From Druceiella hillmani (Eukaryota; Arthropoda; Insecta; Lepidoptera; Hepialidae), in contig JAYKKI010000004.1 in NCBI GenBank assembly GCA_039881145.1, forward strand, positions 43,433,001 through 43,497,000: a stretch of DNA of 64,000 nucleotides. Reading direction: 5' to 3'. Below the pieces are notes generated by a model, which searched no databases, was not told the DNA's origin, and saw nothing but the letters and a program-made list of their open reading frames with translations. Below are positions 20,561-33,118 of this stretch, one piece after another. The stretch's first letter is position 1. Every line of letters begins with the position of its first letter. A program made the translations under genes and the position numbers.

Positions 20561-23500
20561 ACGTACTTTAAATTCATAGACGTAGACGTGACAATTTTGC
20601 TCTAACTAATTCTTTCTGTTTCTCACGCTGGCCAATTAATTTAAATATTATTATAATTCGAATACGTAGCTAGTGGCTACACGTTAATGTCCAATATATA
20701 GGTATTTGTAGTTAGGAATACAAATAGATGCTTCTATACAGATTTTTACTAAGCGTATAATTTAACCCATAGACAGATTTTAGTTCAGAGCTGTTTATTT
20801 CGTCACTTCCTTCATCCGTTCGTCGCTCACAGCCTCAGGTTTCAACAGTTTAAATCGACATGTTTGACATTTTGCAAGTACGTGCTTTATGTGGGAATCT
20901 TAATTATGTGTAGCTAAATATTTAATAGAAAATTATCTTTTAAATATACCTCCCCACGCATGTAATGGAGGCTAAACCTTTTTACGTCATTTTTCACCCT
21001 ATAGAATGAAACACAACTAAAGAAGTCTTTTATAATAAAATCGACGTGTAATTCTCCTCTTTATCTTCTCCCCCTCCTCTAATTTTCCATCTCATTTTGA
21101 TTGAGGTGCTTCAAGAACTTCAAAAAATGTAGACAAATATGTTAACTTACTAGCGCGTATACTGGTGCTGTGGGGCTTTTTTAGATAATAAGTCTTTACT
21201 TTTATGCAACCATAAGTATTTTTGTTTATCTTTTTAATAGGTAGAATTTATATTTTTAAGCTTTTTTGTTATGTTTAAAAAAAATTGATTGCCCTTATTT
21301 TTCTATATGATGATATTTTTCTATTTTCTATGTGTATGAATATTTTTTTTTTGTATTAAATTATTTTCATCTCTACAATTTTCTCCTTTGATACGGAGAA
21401 TTACTGCACACTTTATACAACGCAATAGTAAAACGAGGAAATAACTTTCCTCCGAAATATTATTAGCAATTTTATGAGACATCGTATGCATATAAACATA
21501 ATACATTTCTTCTTTCAAATATGCCTTAAAAAAAAAGAATAATTGTGGAGATCAAATTAAATTGATAACTGGAAATTTATTATGGAAAATATACTTAGTA
21601 AATAATTACAAAACATTTATTGCGATATAAAATTTTGTTACGCGTGTCAAAGAAGCATATCATGTATAAGAAAAATAAGATGGTTAATAAACATGTTGGA
21701 AAATATTAAGTGTAGAATGAAAAATGTGTGCAATGTTAGGATATATAAAATATATTGTGCAGAATACGTGATTTGATGTACTTGGAACCAATTTACACAT
21801 TAATGAAATTAAACGTTAAAATTGCTGAAAAAATTTGAAAGGTACGTAACATTTTATGATTAGAGAGGTATCTGGTAGATATGACAAGATGTCATGTGAG
21901 ATGATGCAAGGTTGAGGATCATATTTAAAATGCGGTTAATGAAAAAAAAATTACCAGTCTCTTCACTTTAGATTTATTAAGGGTTAGGATTATTTCCTTT
22001 TGAGTGACGAAACTGAAATATGAGTAGTTTCAATTAGTGAATATAAAAATTATTAATGCCCATATTAATATAATAATTCAATGTGGTATGGAATGACAAA
22101 AAGACAAGTAGTAATGAATGGTATTGTCGGAAATTTGTAATAAAAAATAACTTAATTAAATAAAACTATTTTCCACTTATTGAACGAAAATTTCTTCCAA
22201 ACTAAGTACAATTCATAAGAATTAAATCTACTTTAAGTAAATGTAAAGTTAAACAAAACCTGTTCTACTCATCAAACTTCCGATTTCCTTTGATGCGAAA
22301 GTATTAAAACTTATTTTTTTCTTTTGAAAATTTTATTTCTTTTGAACTTCGCAAACGGTCGTTGAATGTTGTGGTAACCATTTACAGTTAATCACACAGA
22401 CAAAAACTTTTAGACGATATTATAAAGAAATAATATTTTAAATTTTATCATGTTTAGTTTAATTGTTGAGCACATAAAAACCTCATCAAAGCTTTCAATA
22501 GGCTTAAATTTATGAAATTTAAAACTCTTTTCTACTGGTAAGGAAAAAAGTCTAAAAAGTTTACACTGAAAAAGCTTTAAACATAACGAAAAATAGAAAG
22601 TGTTCATTTTGGCTGTTATAAAATTAGTAAATTTTTAATAAAGGATTGGAAAATTAATGAAATAATAAAATAATTGTCAATAAGATTATCGTATAATAAA
22701 ATAAAGAAAAACTGCGGTCAAACTGCATTCTACAGGTTGGAAATAAATAATAAATGAGGCTGAGGACATTTGGAAGGAACTACCGATTACCATATTTCAT
22801 TGATATTAATCCTTTAGCGTGGGCGCTAGAGCGCTGGATATTCACATGTGCCTATGTACTCTAATTTGAATTAATATTTCTCATTTAATTTAATATTTAT
22901 TAAATGCTTTTAAATAAACATAACCAAGTTTAATAAAAAACTTGAGTTGAATTTTTTAGATAGGGTTAAAACTTTCTGTAATTTTCATGTAGCTCGATAA
23001 TAAAAATATTAAACTCTTTTTGTTCATTTATACCAACAAAAATACCATTATAATGTCCGAATTAAATCTACTCCCTACAAAATAGATATAGTCATTGTCA
23101 ACAAAAATAAAATTAGTCTGAGATTGTATTGTAAGTTATTGAAATCATGAATATTTTTTATTGCAAGCTTTTTGTGGTCAAATCAGGCTTAAAAACTTAT
23201 AAGGAAAAATTTATACGCTAGTTCCTGTGTTTGTTTATTTTTTTGTTTATTCTTATATGTAAGCTTTGAAGTATGTCATTATAGAAATTTACTGAATTAA
23301 AATTGTCTTACACCTAATTCAAAAGGAAGTTTAATCGCAGTCATGGCACAATAGAGACGCATTTAGATAAATTAGAAATACTACCAAAATACGGTGCAAG
23401 ATCGAACAAATAGAGGTTAAAAAGAAGCAAACTCGGTATATCGATATATGTATTCAATTTTCTTGTAAAACGGGATACCAACCGCATAAATTGACACAGA

Positions 23501-24149
23501 TATTTTCAACGAAATTATTTAATAATTATTTACTGTGAAGTTGCAATGGAGCATACTTCCCGCAATGATTTAGTTGCATATGATACTTTAATTTATTAAT
23601 AATTTGATTGGGATAATTATAATTGGGAAAGAATTCTTCTCTAGAAATAATTTTGCATTAGAATTGTTTCTAAATATAATTATCCCATTTTTTCATATTT
23701 TTGAAATATGTGTTTGAAGAGTGGGAAAGTTCTCTCCTAACTTTTAATGTAATTTTGTAAGCTCTTATTTCGCAAAGGAGACGCCATAACAGAAAATTGT
23801 AAAAGATTTCACGCATGACACCTGCTGTCGAGGGTAAGGCATTTGTGAAAATAAGGTAAACCAACTTAGAGAAAAATTCTGTAAATACGACATGGCAATA
23901 GAATATAATGAGCGCATTCGTATAATCAAAAATATGTTTCGTTTGACCAAAAAGATCGCAAGAACTCTACGCTTTTTCATATATTTTGGACGCGTTAATT
24001 TGAACTTTTCGAGTTAAAGAATTTTCTTATTGCGTCTGCACTTCATTCATATCTTAAGCGGTTAGTTACATACGATTGCAATTTGGAATGTAATATATTG
24101 AAATTGAAAAGCTGTAAAATATAATTTGGAAATAGTAGTTTTCATGTAC
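20561..24149. other. AT-rich DNA, no supported gene
   Basis: Long stretch with only short open frames on both strands (for example 21321-21518, 22410-22607, 23765-23980), none with a recognisable motif. Confidence 0.55.
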
Positions 24150-24450
24150 AGATGTGACAATATGTGATTATTATATCTAATGTAATTATTATATGAATTT
24201 TGTAGCACCATTAACTTTGTACTAGTCACACGAATGATAATAGTCATATGCGACTCAAATTGTCGTATCTTTCTTGTAATATTTATGTTAGCAAAGTGTT
24301 ACGTCACCTCGGGTGCGGCCATGTCCTTAAGCCATGCTATTGAGTTAGGGACTGTTCATCTTTGTTGATGGAAGATTGACATTTTCCACGTGACCTATTA
24401 CATATTTTTAAAATATTTATTTTCAGAATCATTTTATTCACATGTGAATA

Positions 24451-24576
<126 letters not shown>

Positions 24577-24782
24577 ATTTACATTACTTTTTTCTCTTGT
24601 CTGTGATAACCTGCTTTATTTCTGACTAAATCTTCGGTATCGAATAGTTCGTTCCAATAGCAACGGTGTTACTGATATCGTCATAACTCTATCTATATCA
24701 CCATATATGTTTCTGACGACCAGCTAATATTTAGATCTTCGTTGGAATATTTTATTAATAGCACAAACGTATTATATTCAGA

Positions 24783-25208
24783 CTAGCGTGACCCGTGCGA
24801 AGTCTTCGCATTATTTATTCCATTATGAAGCTCAGATGACAGATCAAACAAATATTTTACTAAAATTGACATATAGAGGCGCAAGTATCAAAAGCATTGA
24901 GCTAAAGCGCCACTTTATTTATACGTGAGTGGATTTGAAATTAAACAAAAATTTTACCGACCGTCAATCATATTGACGTTGAGCCGTTAGATGGCAGCAT
25001 TGCTGTTTTGTGTATATAATTTTAATAATTAATTAATTTGCAAAAACAATAGCAATAATAAATTTTTTAGTTGTGGATGCCGGTAGAGCAAGCAATTATC
25101 TATAAAATGATATTTAATTTATGTGGATTATTTGTGAGATTTTTTCTAAAAAGGTAGTGTAACATCTTAACCTTAGCGTATTAATATATATGATGATGAT
25201 GATGATGA
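24783..25208. mobile_element. Retroposon-like insertion in the left foldback arm
   Basis: The left arm reads TTCAGA, then about 426 bp, then TACTCCC. The right arm has the same sites joined directly (GGGAGTATCTGAA on the plus strand). The insert starts CTAGCGTGACCCGTGCGAAG and ends in a (GAT)n run, consistent with a retroposon with a simple-repeat tail. A similar start (ACTAGCAGTGCCCGC) occurs at about 58331. No coding frame is visible. The type of element is not identified. Confidence 0.75.
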
Positions 25209-25729
25209 TGATACTCCCACAAGGAAGCAATACGAGGACGGAAACGATTCATTTTACGGTGGAATTAGGTACCCGGTACGGATCAGTTCGATCTGAGAAA
25301 TGGCTAATTTTTACATTTATTAGGAATAAAATTTCCCGCTTCCAAAAGATTTATTATTATGAAAAATCTGGGCGCGTTCATATAATTTTTTTGTATTGAT
25401 GAATTCGATTTCCACAAATGCAATTTAATCAATTGAATGGAATGAAAAATAGAATGCATAAATATAGAGCAGAGTGTGCTACAAAATTCATATAATCATT
25501 ACATTAGAAATAATAATTACATATTGTCACATCTGTACATGAAAAAAATAACGTTACAATAAAACAGATAAACAAGACAGAGATTATTTTTTGGATTTCA
25601 TTAACATGATATAACATAAAAGTTAATATTATTGATTCAATAATATTATCTTTCCATTTCTTATTTAAAATAATTTATGAGAATTTTTTATGCATCAAAA
25701 AATGTATCCTTTTTTCCATATTTAATTGC

Positions 25730-25965
25730 ACTGGAATTCTCAATTTCCAGTATTTATGTATGCCACAGATCCTTCTATCTGTACAACATTATGTCGTTTG
25801 TGTCAAATTTCCTCGACGGGACAAGAAAATTAAAACGTATCGAACTTCGTCCGTCTCGCCTAGATATAATTATGAATTTTCCTACCACAAGACGCGAGCG
25901 AGTTATTCGTGCTTATCTCATATTCTACATTATAACAGGATAAATTAGAGGCAAGCGGTTACTCG
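25730..25965 (+). repeat. Foldback loop segment with a diverged inverted copy at 59.9-60.08 kb
   Basis: ACTGGAAT, AGTATTTATGTATGCCAC, CATTATGTCGTTTGT and the CTCATATTCTACATTATAAC region correspond to the reverse complement of 60080-59905. Both copies contain overlapping short frames ending in HILH/HYNRIN-like residues, so the ancestor may have been coding. No family recognised. Confidence 0.7.
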
Positions 25966-26523
25966 TTATGGTTTTATACGATCCAATGCACGCGTATCGG
26001 ATTATCTTTCTCTTTAATTTAATCCGAGCAATAAGTAGATGTTGACGATGACAGAATAGCGTCGGCGGTTAAGAGTAAGTAGTTTTCGGGCGGGAAATTT
26101 AATTCCTGATAAATGTAAAAATTAGCCATTTCTCAGATCGAACTGATCCGTACCGGTTACCTCTTTGATCCGGATCGTTTCCGTCCTCGCACTACTTCCT
26201 TGCGGGAGTATCTGAATATAATACTTTTGTGCTATTAATAAAATATTCCAATTTAGATCTAAACATTGGCTAGTCGTCAGAAACATATGGTGATATAGAT
26301 AGAGTTATGACGATATCAGTAAGACCGTTGCTATTGTAACGAACTATTCGATACCGAAGATTTAGTCAGAAATAAAGCAGGTGCTTTCCTGGGACTATTT
26401 TGGACGATTACCTAAGTGACAAAATTATACACTCACCCACGTACATAAGCAAGTACCATAAAAATATATTTGAAATTATATCGAAATATATCACAGACAA
26501 GAGAAAAAAGTAATGTAAATATC

Positions 26524-26548
26524 ATATATGTATATATATATATATATA

Positions 26549-26602
<54 letters not shown>

Positions 26603-26609
26603 TATATAT
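26524..26609. repeat. (TA)n microsatellite in right foldback arm
   Basis: TA repeat with TGTGTG and TGCATA interruptions, followed by the TTCACATGTGAA palindrome. Confidence 0.95.
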
Positions 26610-26913
26610 TTATATTCACATGTGAATATAATTATTCTGAAAATAAATATTGCAAAAATATGTAATAGGTCACGTGGAAAATGTCAATTTTCCATCAACA
26701 AAGATGAACAGTCCCTAACTCAATAGCATGGCTTAAGGGCATGGCCGCTCCCGAGATGACGTAACACTTTGCTAACATAAATATTAGAAGAAAGATACGA
26801 AAATTTGAAGCGCACATGACTATTATCATTCGTGTGACCGGTACAAAGTTAATGGTGCTACAAAATTCATATAATCATTACATTAGAAATAATAATCACA
26901 TATTGTCACATCT

Positions 26914-29900
26914 TGTTATTATGTCCAGAATGCGAGAAAAGGAATGTTATATGTAAACATGTATACGAAAAATTATATACAATTAAAAAAAAATATTACA
27001 TATAAATTATATACAAAAATTATATACATTTATATGCAATACATATTATACCGTTATTCTAATTATCATATTTAAACCTAACCTTTTCATAAAATTAATT
27101 ATAATTTAGATCAAGGTTTTGTAACCTTTTATAGATTTTAATTAATTTAACAATTGATACGAGCAGAGTTTGCGTGCTGTTAAACCATTTTTACGACACG
27201 TCAAATGTCTGCTATATTTGAAAAAAAGGAACATCAGTTCTAAATTATTTCGAATCTTTCTCCATGGCATCTTACCACGCAACAAAGAAATCATAAAATA
27301 AATAATCAAAGCCTCCTGACCGTTGACGCTCTGCAAATATACAGTATGAAGATTTATGGAGAGGAAACTTAAAAAAAAGCAACATAGCCATTTGTTACAC
27401 TCGTCATCCTGAAGTCTCAGACTAAGCAATGGCAAACTTTTTCTAAATATACACATATATCAACTACGCCATGTCGTCACATGAAATATTATTAATACTC
27501 AAAATATATTCTGTTAAGATAGATCCTCTGTAAAAATATTCATCTATCTACTCTCCTTACAAGGTATGGGGCTTATTGTTAGTAAGTATGCTTAAAATTT
27601 TATGAGTATGATGACATGTCTACTTTCAAGAAGCCAAGTGTCTCGTTTGTATTCCAAACAGTGAAGTAAAATCATATTATTATAACTAAATATTAGCAAT
27701 AATTTAAAAGTAATATTTAATTCATATTAATGTATGAATTTTAAATACCATTGAGTACCTCAGCTCAGTGAGGATACGTAGAACTCCATACTTCATTTCT
27801 TTCCAATGATATTTCTAATTACTTAACGATACAAGACGATATTAATATCGGATTAGGATTTAATAATTTATATTTAATGAGTTTTAATAGTAGCTAAATT
27901 AAATTTTAGGTTCATCATTAGTTCCAGCAGAAAATATGTATATTTAATTATTCATAATTCCTGTTCCAATACTTCGTTGGTAATTATTTAACAATGCACC
28001 TTCATTTTTCTTTATGGTAATAGTAACAATATAATAGAATCTCTAATTGTCTTGTAAAATTTATAGTTTTAGCACATACTTAAGGTCAGTTTGGAGAGAA
28101 TAATGTAGACTTGTATTTTCCGTGAAAGAAATTACAAACTATTAATTTTAAGAACGATTTCAAATGCTATTCTCTTTCGTAAACAATTTGGAGAAAGTAC
28201 AATTTACAGTTATTATTTTTGCCTTTTAAAAATATGCCTAGTTGCAGCTTAGTGACAAAGATGCCAAATCGAACCGTAACATCCTTTTAAGTACCAGTAG
28301 AGATATATTACAAAGTTGGCTATTGATTTGCGTAGATTTTATTAGTTTTATGAAAAAAGGTAATCAGTATAGGTTTAATAAGGTTAGGTTTAAATATAAT
28401 AAACAAATTTTTCCAGATATTACCAGCAATGTTTCTGAAACGTAAATTTACATAAAATTCTGAAATTATAATTTTTTAATGCTTTTAATTTTATCTTCCA
28501 AGTAATATTCCAAATGATATATAAGAAGAAATATAATATTATAATAATTCACTTGCCCCTTAAATATTTATAAATATTTTCAAGCATTTACTATTGAGTT
28601 TTATGCAGGTAAATATACTTCATTCCTATATTGAATTTAAAAATCAAATGATTTCCGAGAAAAAAGACAAAAAGGGACTTAAGTGACGTTCCAAGGGTTT
28701 TTTTTGTTTTGATTTACGGAACCACAACAATTGTATTTTTTAAAATGTATTCTAATAATTATAATTAAAGTAACACATGATATCGCAAAGATTCGACAGG
28801 CAAACTGGTAAATGAAAAATCGTTCCCATCGAACTCGAGGCGAATGATATCGCGACCGATGCCCGGTTTGACAACTATTTGTTACTTTTGCTCAGAGGCT
28901 ACGAGTAGAAGCCAGCAAGCAAATTTATGTCGTCCATAAATTCGTTGGCTCGCTTGATAAATTTTCTATCAAAACGTTGCGTAAACATCTGCTCAAACAA
29001 TAAGCTTGTTGGCTGGTCACATTATTGCAAGTTTGAACGAATTACTTTTATGCGTAAACTGGACGCGGTAACGACTTGACTCTTGAGGAAGATATAACTT
29101 ATTATCTGTCCTTTATGCGTATCTTAAAAATACAAAAACAGGTACAGGAAGCATTATATAGTTTCGAGTGACGTATATAAATATTAAAATGTAAAAAAAT
29201 TAAAAGTAAAGTACAAAAGTTGTAATTAATAAATAATTAACAACTTATGTAATAAATCAGCTAGTTTCCAATGAAATTTTCTAAACAAAAATTTTTGGAG
29301 GAAGTTAATTTCCTTACGCTAGTGTGTATGCGTATGATTAAGAAAATATGCTCAAATTGCTCAAGCAGCAAAACCGGTGAGAGCAGACTTTAATTCAAAG
29401 GCAGACGGAGAAAAATGCTATCCCTAAAGTTGTGATCCATTTTTTGTTAAAAATGGAACAGAATAATCGTAATCAGTAAGGAAATTAAAAGTAACAAGAA
29501 ATATGAATAATAAAGCCAGAAATATTAAAGTCGGTGCGCAACCTGTAAAGATAATAGCAGCGCATAAGAGATTAGCAGCTTTTCGTTCCAGTTGATATTT
29601 CGATTCTCGTATGTTGATCTTGAAAAGGGTCAAAAAATGCCAGATTATATAGTAAAAATATATTTAAATTACAGTTCGAGAATTTTAAATAAGGTTTATG
29701 TTACCTTCGGTCAATAATGATTTCTCATATATTTTTTGCTATTTATTGAAAAAGTTGTATATTCAGTAACTATACGAAACCCAACATTCACTACTTTCAT
29801 ATAGTTGATCGGTGGTACTGGCACCAATTTCAAAAATTAGTAACTTAGTTATTTATTGCAAATAAGTAGGTACCTATTTTGAGTTAATTATTTCTTACTT

Positions 29901-30140
29901 TTTAGTACCTATTTTTTTGAAGTAGGTTTTTAAAATATATTTTATTTTAGCACCATTAGTGAATAATATGTTAATATTAATAGTTACAATTCTTTTCTTT
30001 CTTAGAATATTGGAATATTGTTAAAAGTCACGGGCAAAAGCTAACATATAGATAATTTCCTCTTTGTCCAAATTGATTATCAACAACACATAGAAATGAA
30101 GCAATAGTAGCAGCTGCCAATGGTTAGGTGTCAGCCGTTG
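26914..30140. other. AT-rich DNA, no supported gene
   Basis: A 104-codon minus frame at 27142-27456 and others have no recognisable motif. At 28790-29090 the sequence is less AT-rich and contains an imperfect inverted repeat around 28911-28957 with AATTTATG / CATAAATT cores. I cannot identify an exon there. Confidence 0.5.
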
Positions 30141-30725
30141 AGGAGTTTGGTTCTCCATATCCGAAGTTCAATATAAGATTTTGCAAATTAAAAACTACGA
30201 CTTGAGGAGTTCCGTTTTTCATATCCGAATTCCGAATATATATTGAATCACGATCGATTTACTAACATTCGTTAAAGAGTTGTAATATTCATCTTCAGAA
30301 CTCATCATTATACATTGACATGATCGATATTGTAGTTATTTTACAAAGTAACAACTACCAGAAGCAAATATCTTGAATCACTTTAAATTTACTACCATCC
30401 ACTGAGGAGTTCAACTGTTCATCTCCGGAACCCACCATCAGACCCTAACCTGGTAGACGGTGTAGTTATTTTGCAAAGTAATAAGTACTAGTAGCAAATA
30501 TCTCTAATCACGGTTGATTTACTAATATCCCTTAAGGAGTTCCATTGTTCATATCTAGAACTTGTCATCAGACCCCGACCTAATAAGTGGTGTAGTTATT
30601 TTGCAAATTAACAACTACGCTTAGCAAATATTTTAAATCATAATTGATTTACTGCCATTGCTTAAGGAGTTCCATCGTTCATTTATGGACCTCGCATTCA
30701 GATCATTATCTTTACCACACCTATA
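30141..30725 (+). repeat. Tandem satellite, 130 bp unit
   Basis: The motif GAGGAGTTCC...TTCAT...TCCGGAACCCACCATCAGACC recurs with the GGAGT-type core starting at 30141, 30204, 30274, 30404, 30534 and 30664. The last four are exactly 130 bp apart. The first two have 63 and 70 bp spacing and look like shortened units. Each full unit also contains TGTAGTTATTTTGCAAA followed by AACAACTAC, a short dyad. Units are diverged, roughly 70-80% alike by eye. Confidence 0.9.
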
Positions 30726-31250
30726 GTACCCTCTTGGACCTGGTAATGAATTATCGCTGAACATATACAAAAAATAGATTCCGACGAATTGAGAACTTTC
30801 CTTTTTTGAAGCCGGTTAGAAAGGGAAATCAAGAGAAAAATATGGTCTATCGAGTATTTCTTTTAATAAGTCGAAGTAAATTATATTAAATAATGAAATA
30901 ATGGTTATATTATAATATTATATTTACAATATTAATTATAATTTTTTTCTTTTTTTTTTCAATGTTGACTCGTCTTGAAGGGAAGTAAGTACTCCGCTTT
31001 CAGGCAATATGTTAAGCCCTAAATATGTATTAAAATCGTAATTAAACCGTACGAAGCTAATCAGATATCATTCATGCATTTCTTTCTGTTAATTACCATC
31101 ATCTAATTCAACACTTTGCGCCAATGTTGAGGTTAGAATTATTTGAGCCATTTTCTTGCAATATTATTTTTTTATTAGAGCAAAAGTAAAAATATGACTA
31201 CAGTAGATAGTGAAATTTTCATGTGTATGGAATATGTTCTGTAAAATAAT
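30726..31250. other. AT-rich DNA, no supported gene
   Basis: Nothing recognisable apart from T-runs. Confidence 0.55.
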
Positions 31251-31315
31251 GTGTGTGTGTGTATATATATATATAAAAAAGGTATAGATAATATACGAAA
31301 TAGACCTTTATTTTA

Positions 31316-31370
<55 letters not shown>

Positions 31371-31384
31371 AAGGTCTATTCTAT
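31251..31384. repeat. (GT)n/(TA)n tracts and a hairpin closed by a TA array
   Basis: (GT)5-6 then (TA)n at 31251-31275. A second TA array lies at 31314-31369. The arms AATAGACCTTTATT (about 31299-31312) and AATAAAGGTCTATT (about 31367-31380) flank this array and pair, so the whole forms a long hairpin with a TA stem. Confidence 0.88.
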
Positions 31385-32908
31385 GTTTTTGTCTCGATAC
31401 CGTCTGATGAACTTCAAGATTGCTTGTGACAGATTCGCAATTTCTCATAAGAGATAATACCTAATATCCGAGAAAACAAATAATATCCACAAATAAATAT
31501 TAAGTAACCTATAAATTAAATAATGCCTCGTAAAACAGCAATTTCTTAGTGTAAAAAAAACAAATTACATTTTTATACCAATAGAATTAAGCGGCTTATA
31601 GATTTTATATTTGTAGGAAACGCTAAACCACAATTAAAATGTTAATGGAGATTACCTGAGAGAAATTATATCGCTTAACATTAAGGTCATGATCGAGTAA
31701 TTATCAAATGCCAATATCTAGAATTGATTTCAATTATTGAAATATACGGTTGAAAAAATACAGTGGGAATATTAAACTTGAATATGGTGTGTAAAGTACC
31801 CTATAATTTATTTTGAAAATAACATTATTGAGGATCATAAAACACTACTTTATTTTTACTCTTTGTTTAAAACTGACTAATGATATTTTAATAAATGTTA
31901 CAAAGTTTTGATTACTATTGTTATTATAAATAATAAATTAAGTTTTATTTTATAAAGTTGAAAAAGGTTTCTGTTCAAATAAAAACATACGTGTCTTCTG
32001 TTAATGACAGGTGTTTATTTTGTGTTTAATTTTAAGAATAGGGTACGCTTAAATATCCTTTAAAATGACAATGTATCCTTTCAAAAAGGAGCATCCCAAT
32101 TAAATAATATGTGCGTACATGAATCACTATTTTAAAAATCGTAATTCTGGTACTAGTTGCGGATTTCAGTAAAATCATTAAAGGCCATAAATTTATAACC
32201 AAAATCGTATTGATCCTATTAAAGCGTAATGAGATCTATATGATTGACATCTTAACGTGAATAATATCTAAATGATTGTATTATGATTGAAAGCAGAACG
32301 ATATGAGAAAAAGCGCTACGTAATCCGAATCTATTCAACAAAAGTAGGGTCAATTTATGTTCCTTGTTTCGGCTACGCATTATTATTTGTCTACTATACA
32401 TAAAATCAATAATTTCTTATTTTTATTTCACAAATAATTGAAAATTGTCTACTCCAACTAAAATCAATAAAAAAATAATGATTGAAACTGCATTCTACAT
32501 AAAAACATTCACCACCCATAAAAACTGATAATTGAATTAAAGATACTTGAGTACATAAAGTGCACCTTCAGCACACGATACATACTCGTACCTTCAGTAT
32601 ATAGATAGTTCATATGAACCAATCGCATGATATTTTCTTACGGGACCTATACATTGCATTTCATCGTATAAGTAAATAATTACTGTTTTTATTCATTTTT
32701 TTTCTCTAATTACCTAATTAACATTAATTTTGTACAACGCATATATTTTGAAGGTGCCCTCAATGCTAATCAAATTTAGAAATAAAAAAATAATCACTAA
32801 TCAAGATTTACATTTAACATATGACTGTAAGAAAAGAGAGAAGTCATGTTATATACATCGTGTTTGTGTTAATTTACTACCTGCTGACATGTATATCTAA
32901 ACAATCGA
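31385..32908. other. AT-rich DNA, no supported gene
   Basis: No recognisable coding frame, RNA or repeat. Confidence 0.6.
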
Positions 32909-33118
32909 CGTCACCGTGGTGTGTTCGGTTGATCACAAGGCATATGGCCTTTGACGATGCGACGCACCGCAGCGACCCGGGTTCGATTCCCGGCCGTTCG
33001 TCGAACGGGGCTGGACTGATATTGTGGTTGGCTGTAAGAGATTGCTCTTGTAGCAACAAGTCCGCCATATGTATCAATTAGATACATTAAAGTAGATAAA
33101 TAAGTAAATAAATAAACA
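32909..33118 (+). mobile_element. tRNA-derived SINE with LINE-like tail
   Basis: A GC-richer island of about 210 bp. The head has a box A-like GTGGTGTGTTCGGTTGATCA and a perfect box B GGTTCGATTCC at 32980-32990, so it should carry an RNA polymerase III promoter. The body contains TGGCTGTAAGAGATTGCTC and AGCAACAAGTCCGCCAT, a 3' region of the kind shared by many insect SINEs and LINEs. It ends in an A-rich TAAATAAGTAAATAAATAAA tail. A target-site duplication is not clear (TAAACAAT before, TAAACAGT after). It is the SINE most like an intact one in this window. Confidence 0.85.

Noticed and set aside
28880..29020. Possible exon or miRNA precursor in a less AT-rich patch
   Set aside because: Frames contain stops on both strands, and the inverted repeat pairs well only over 8 bp.
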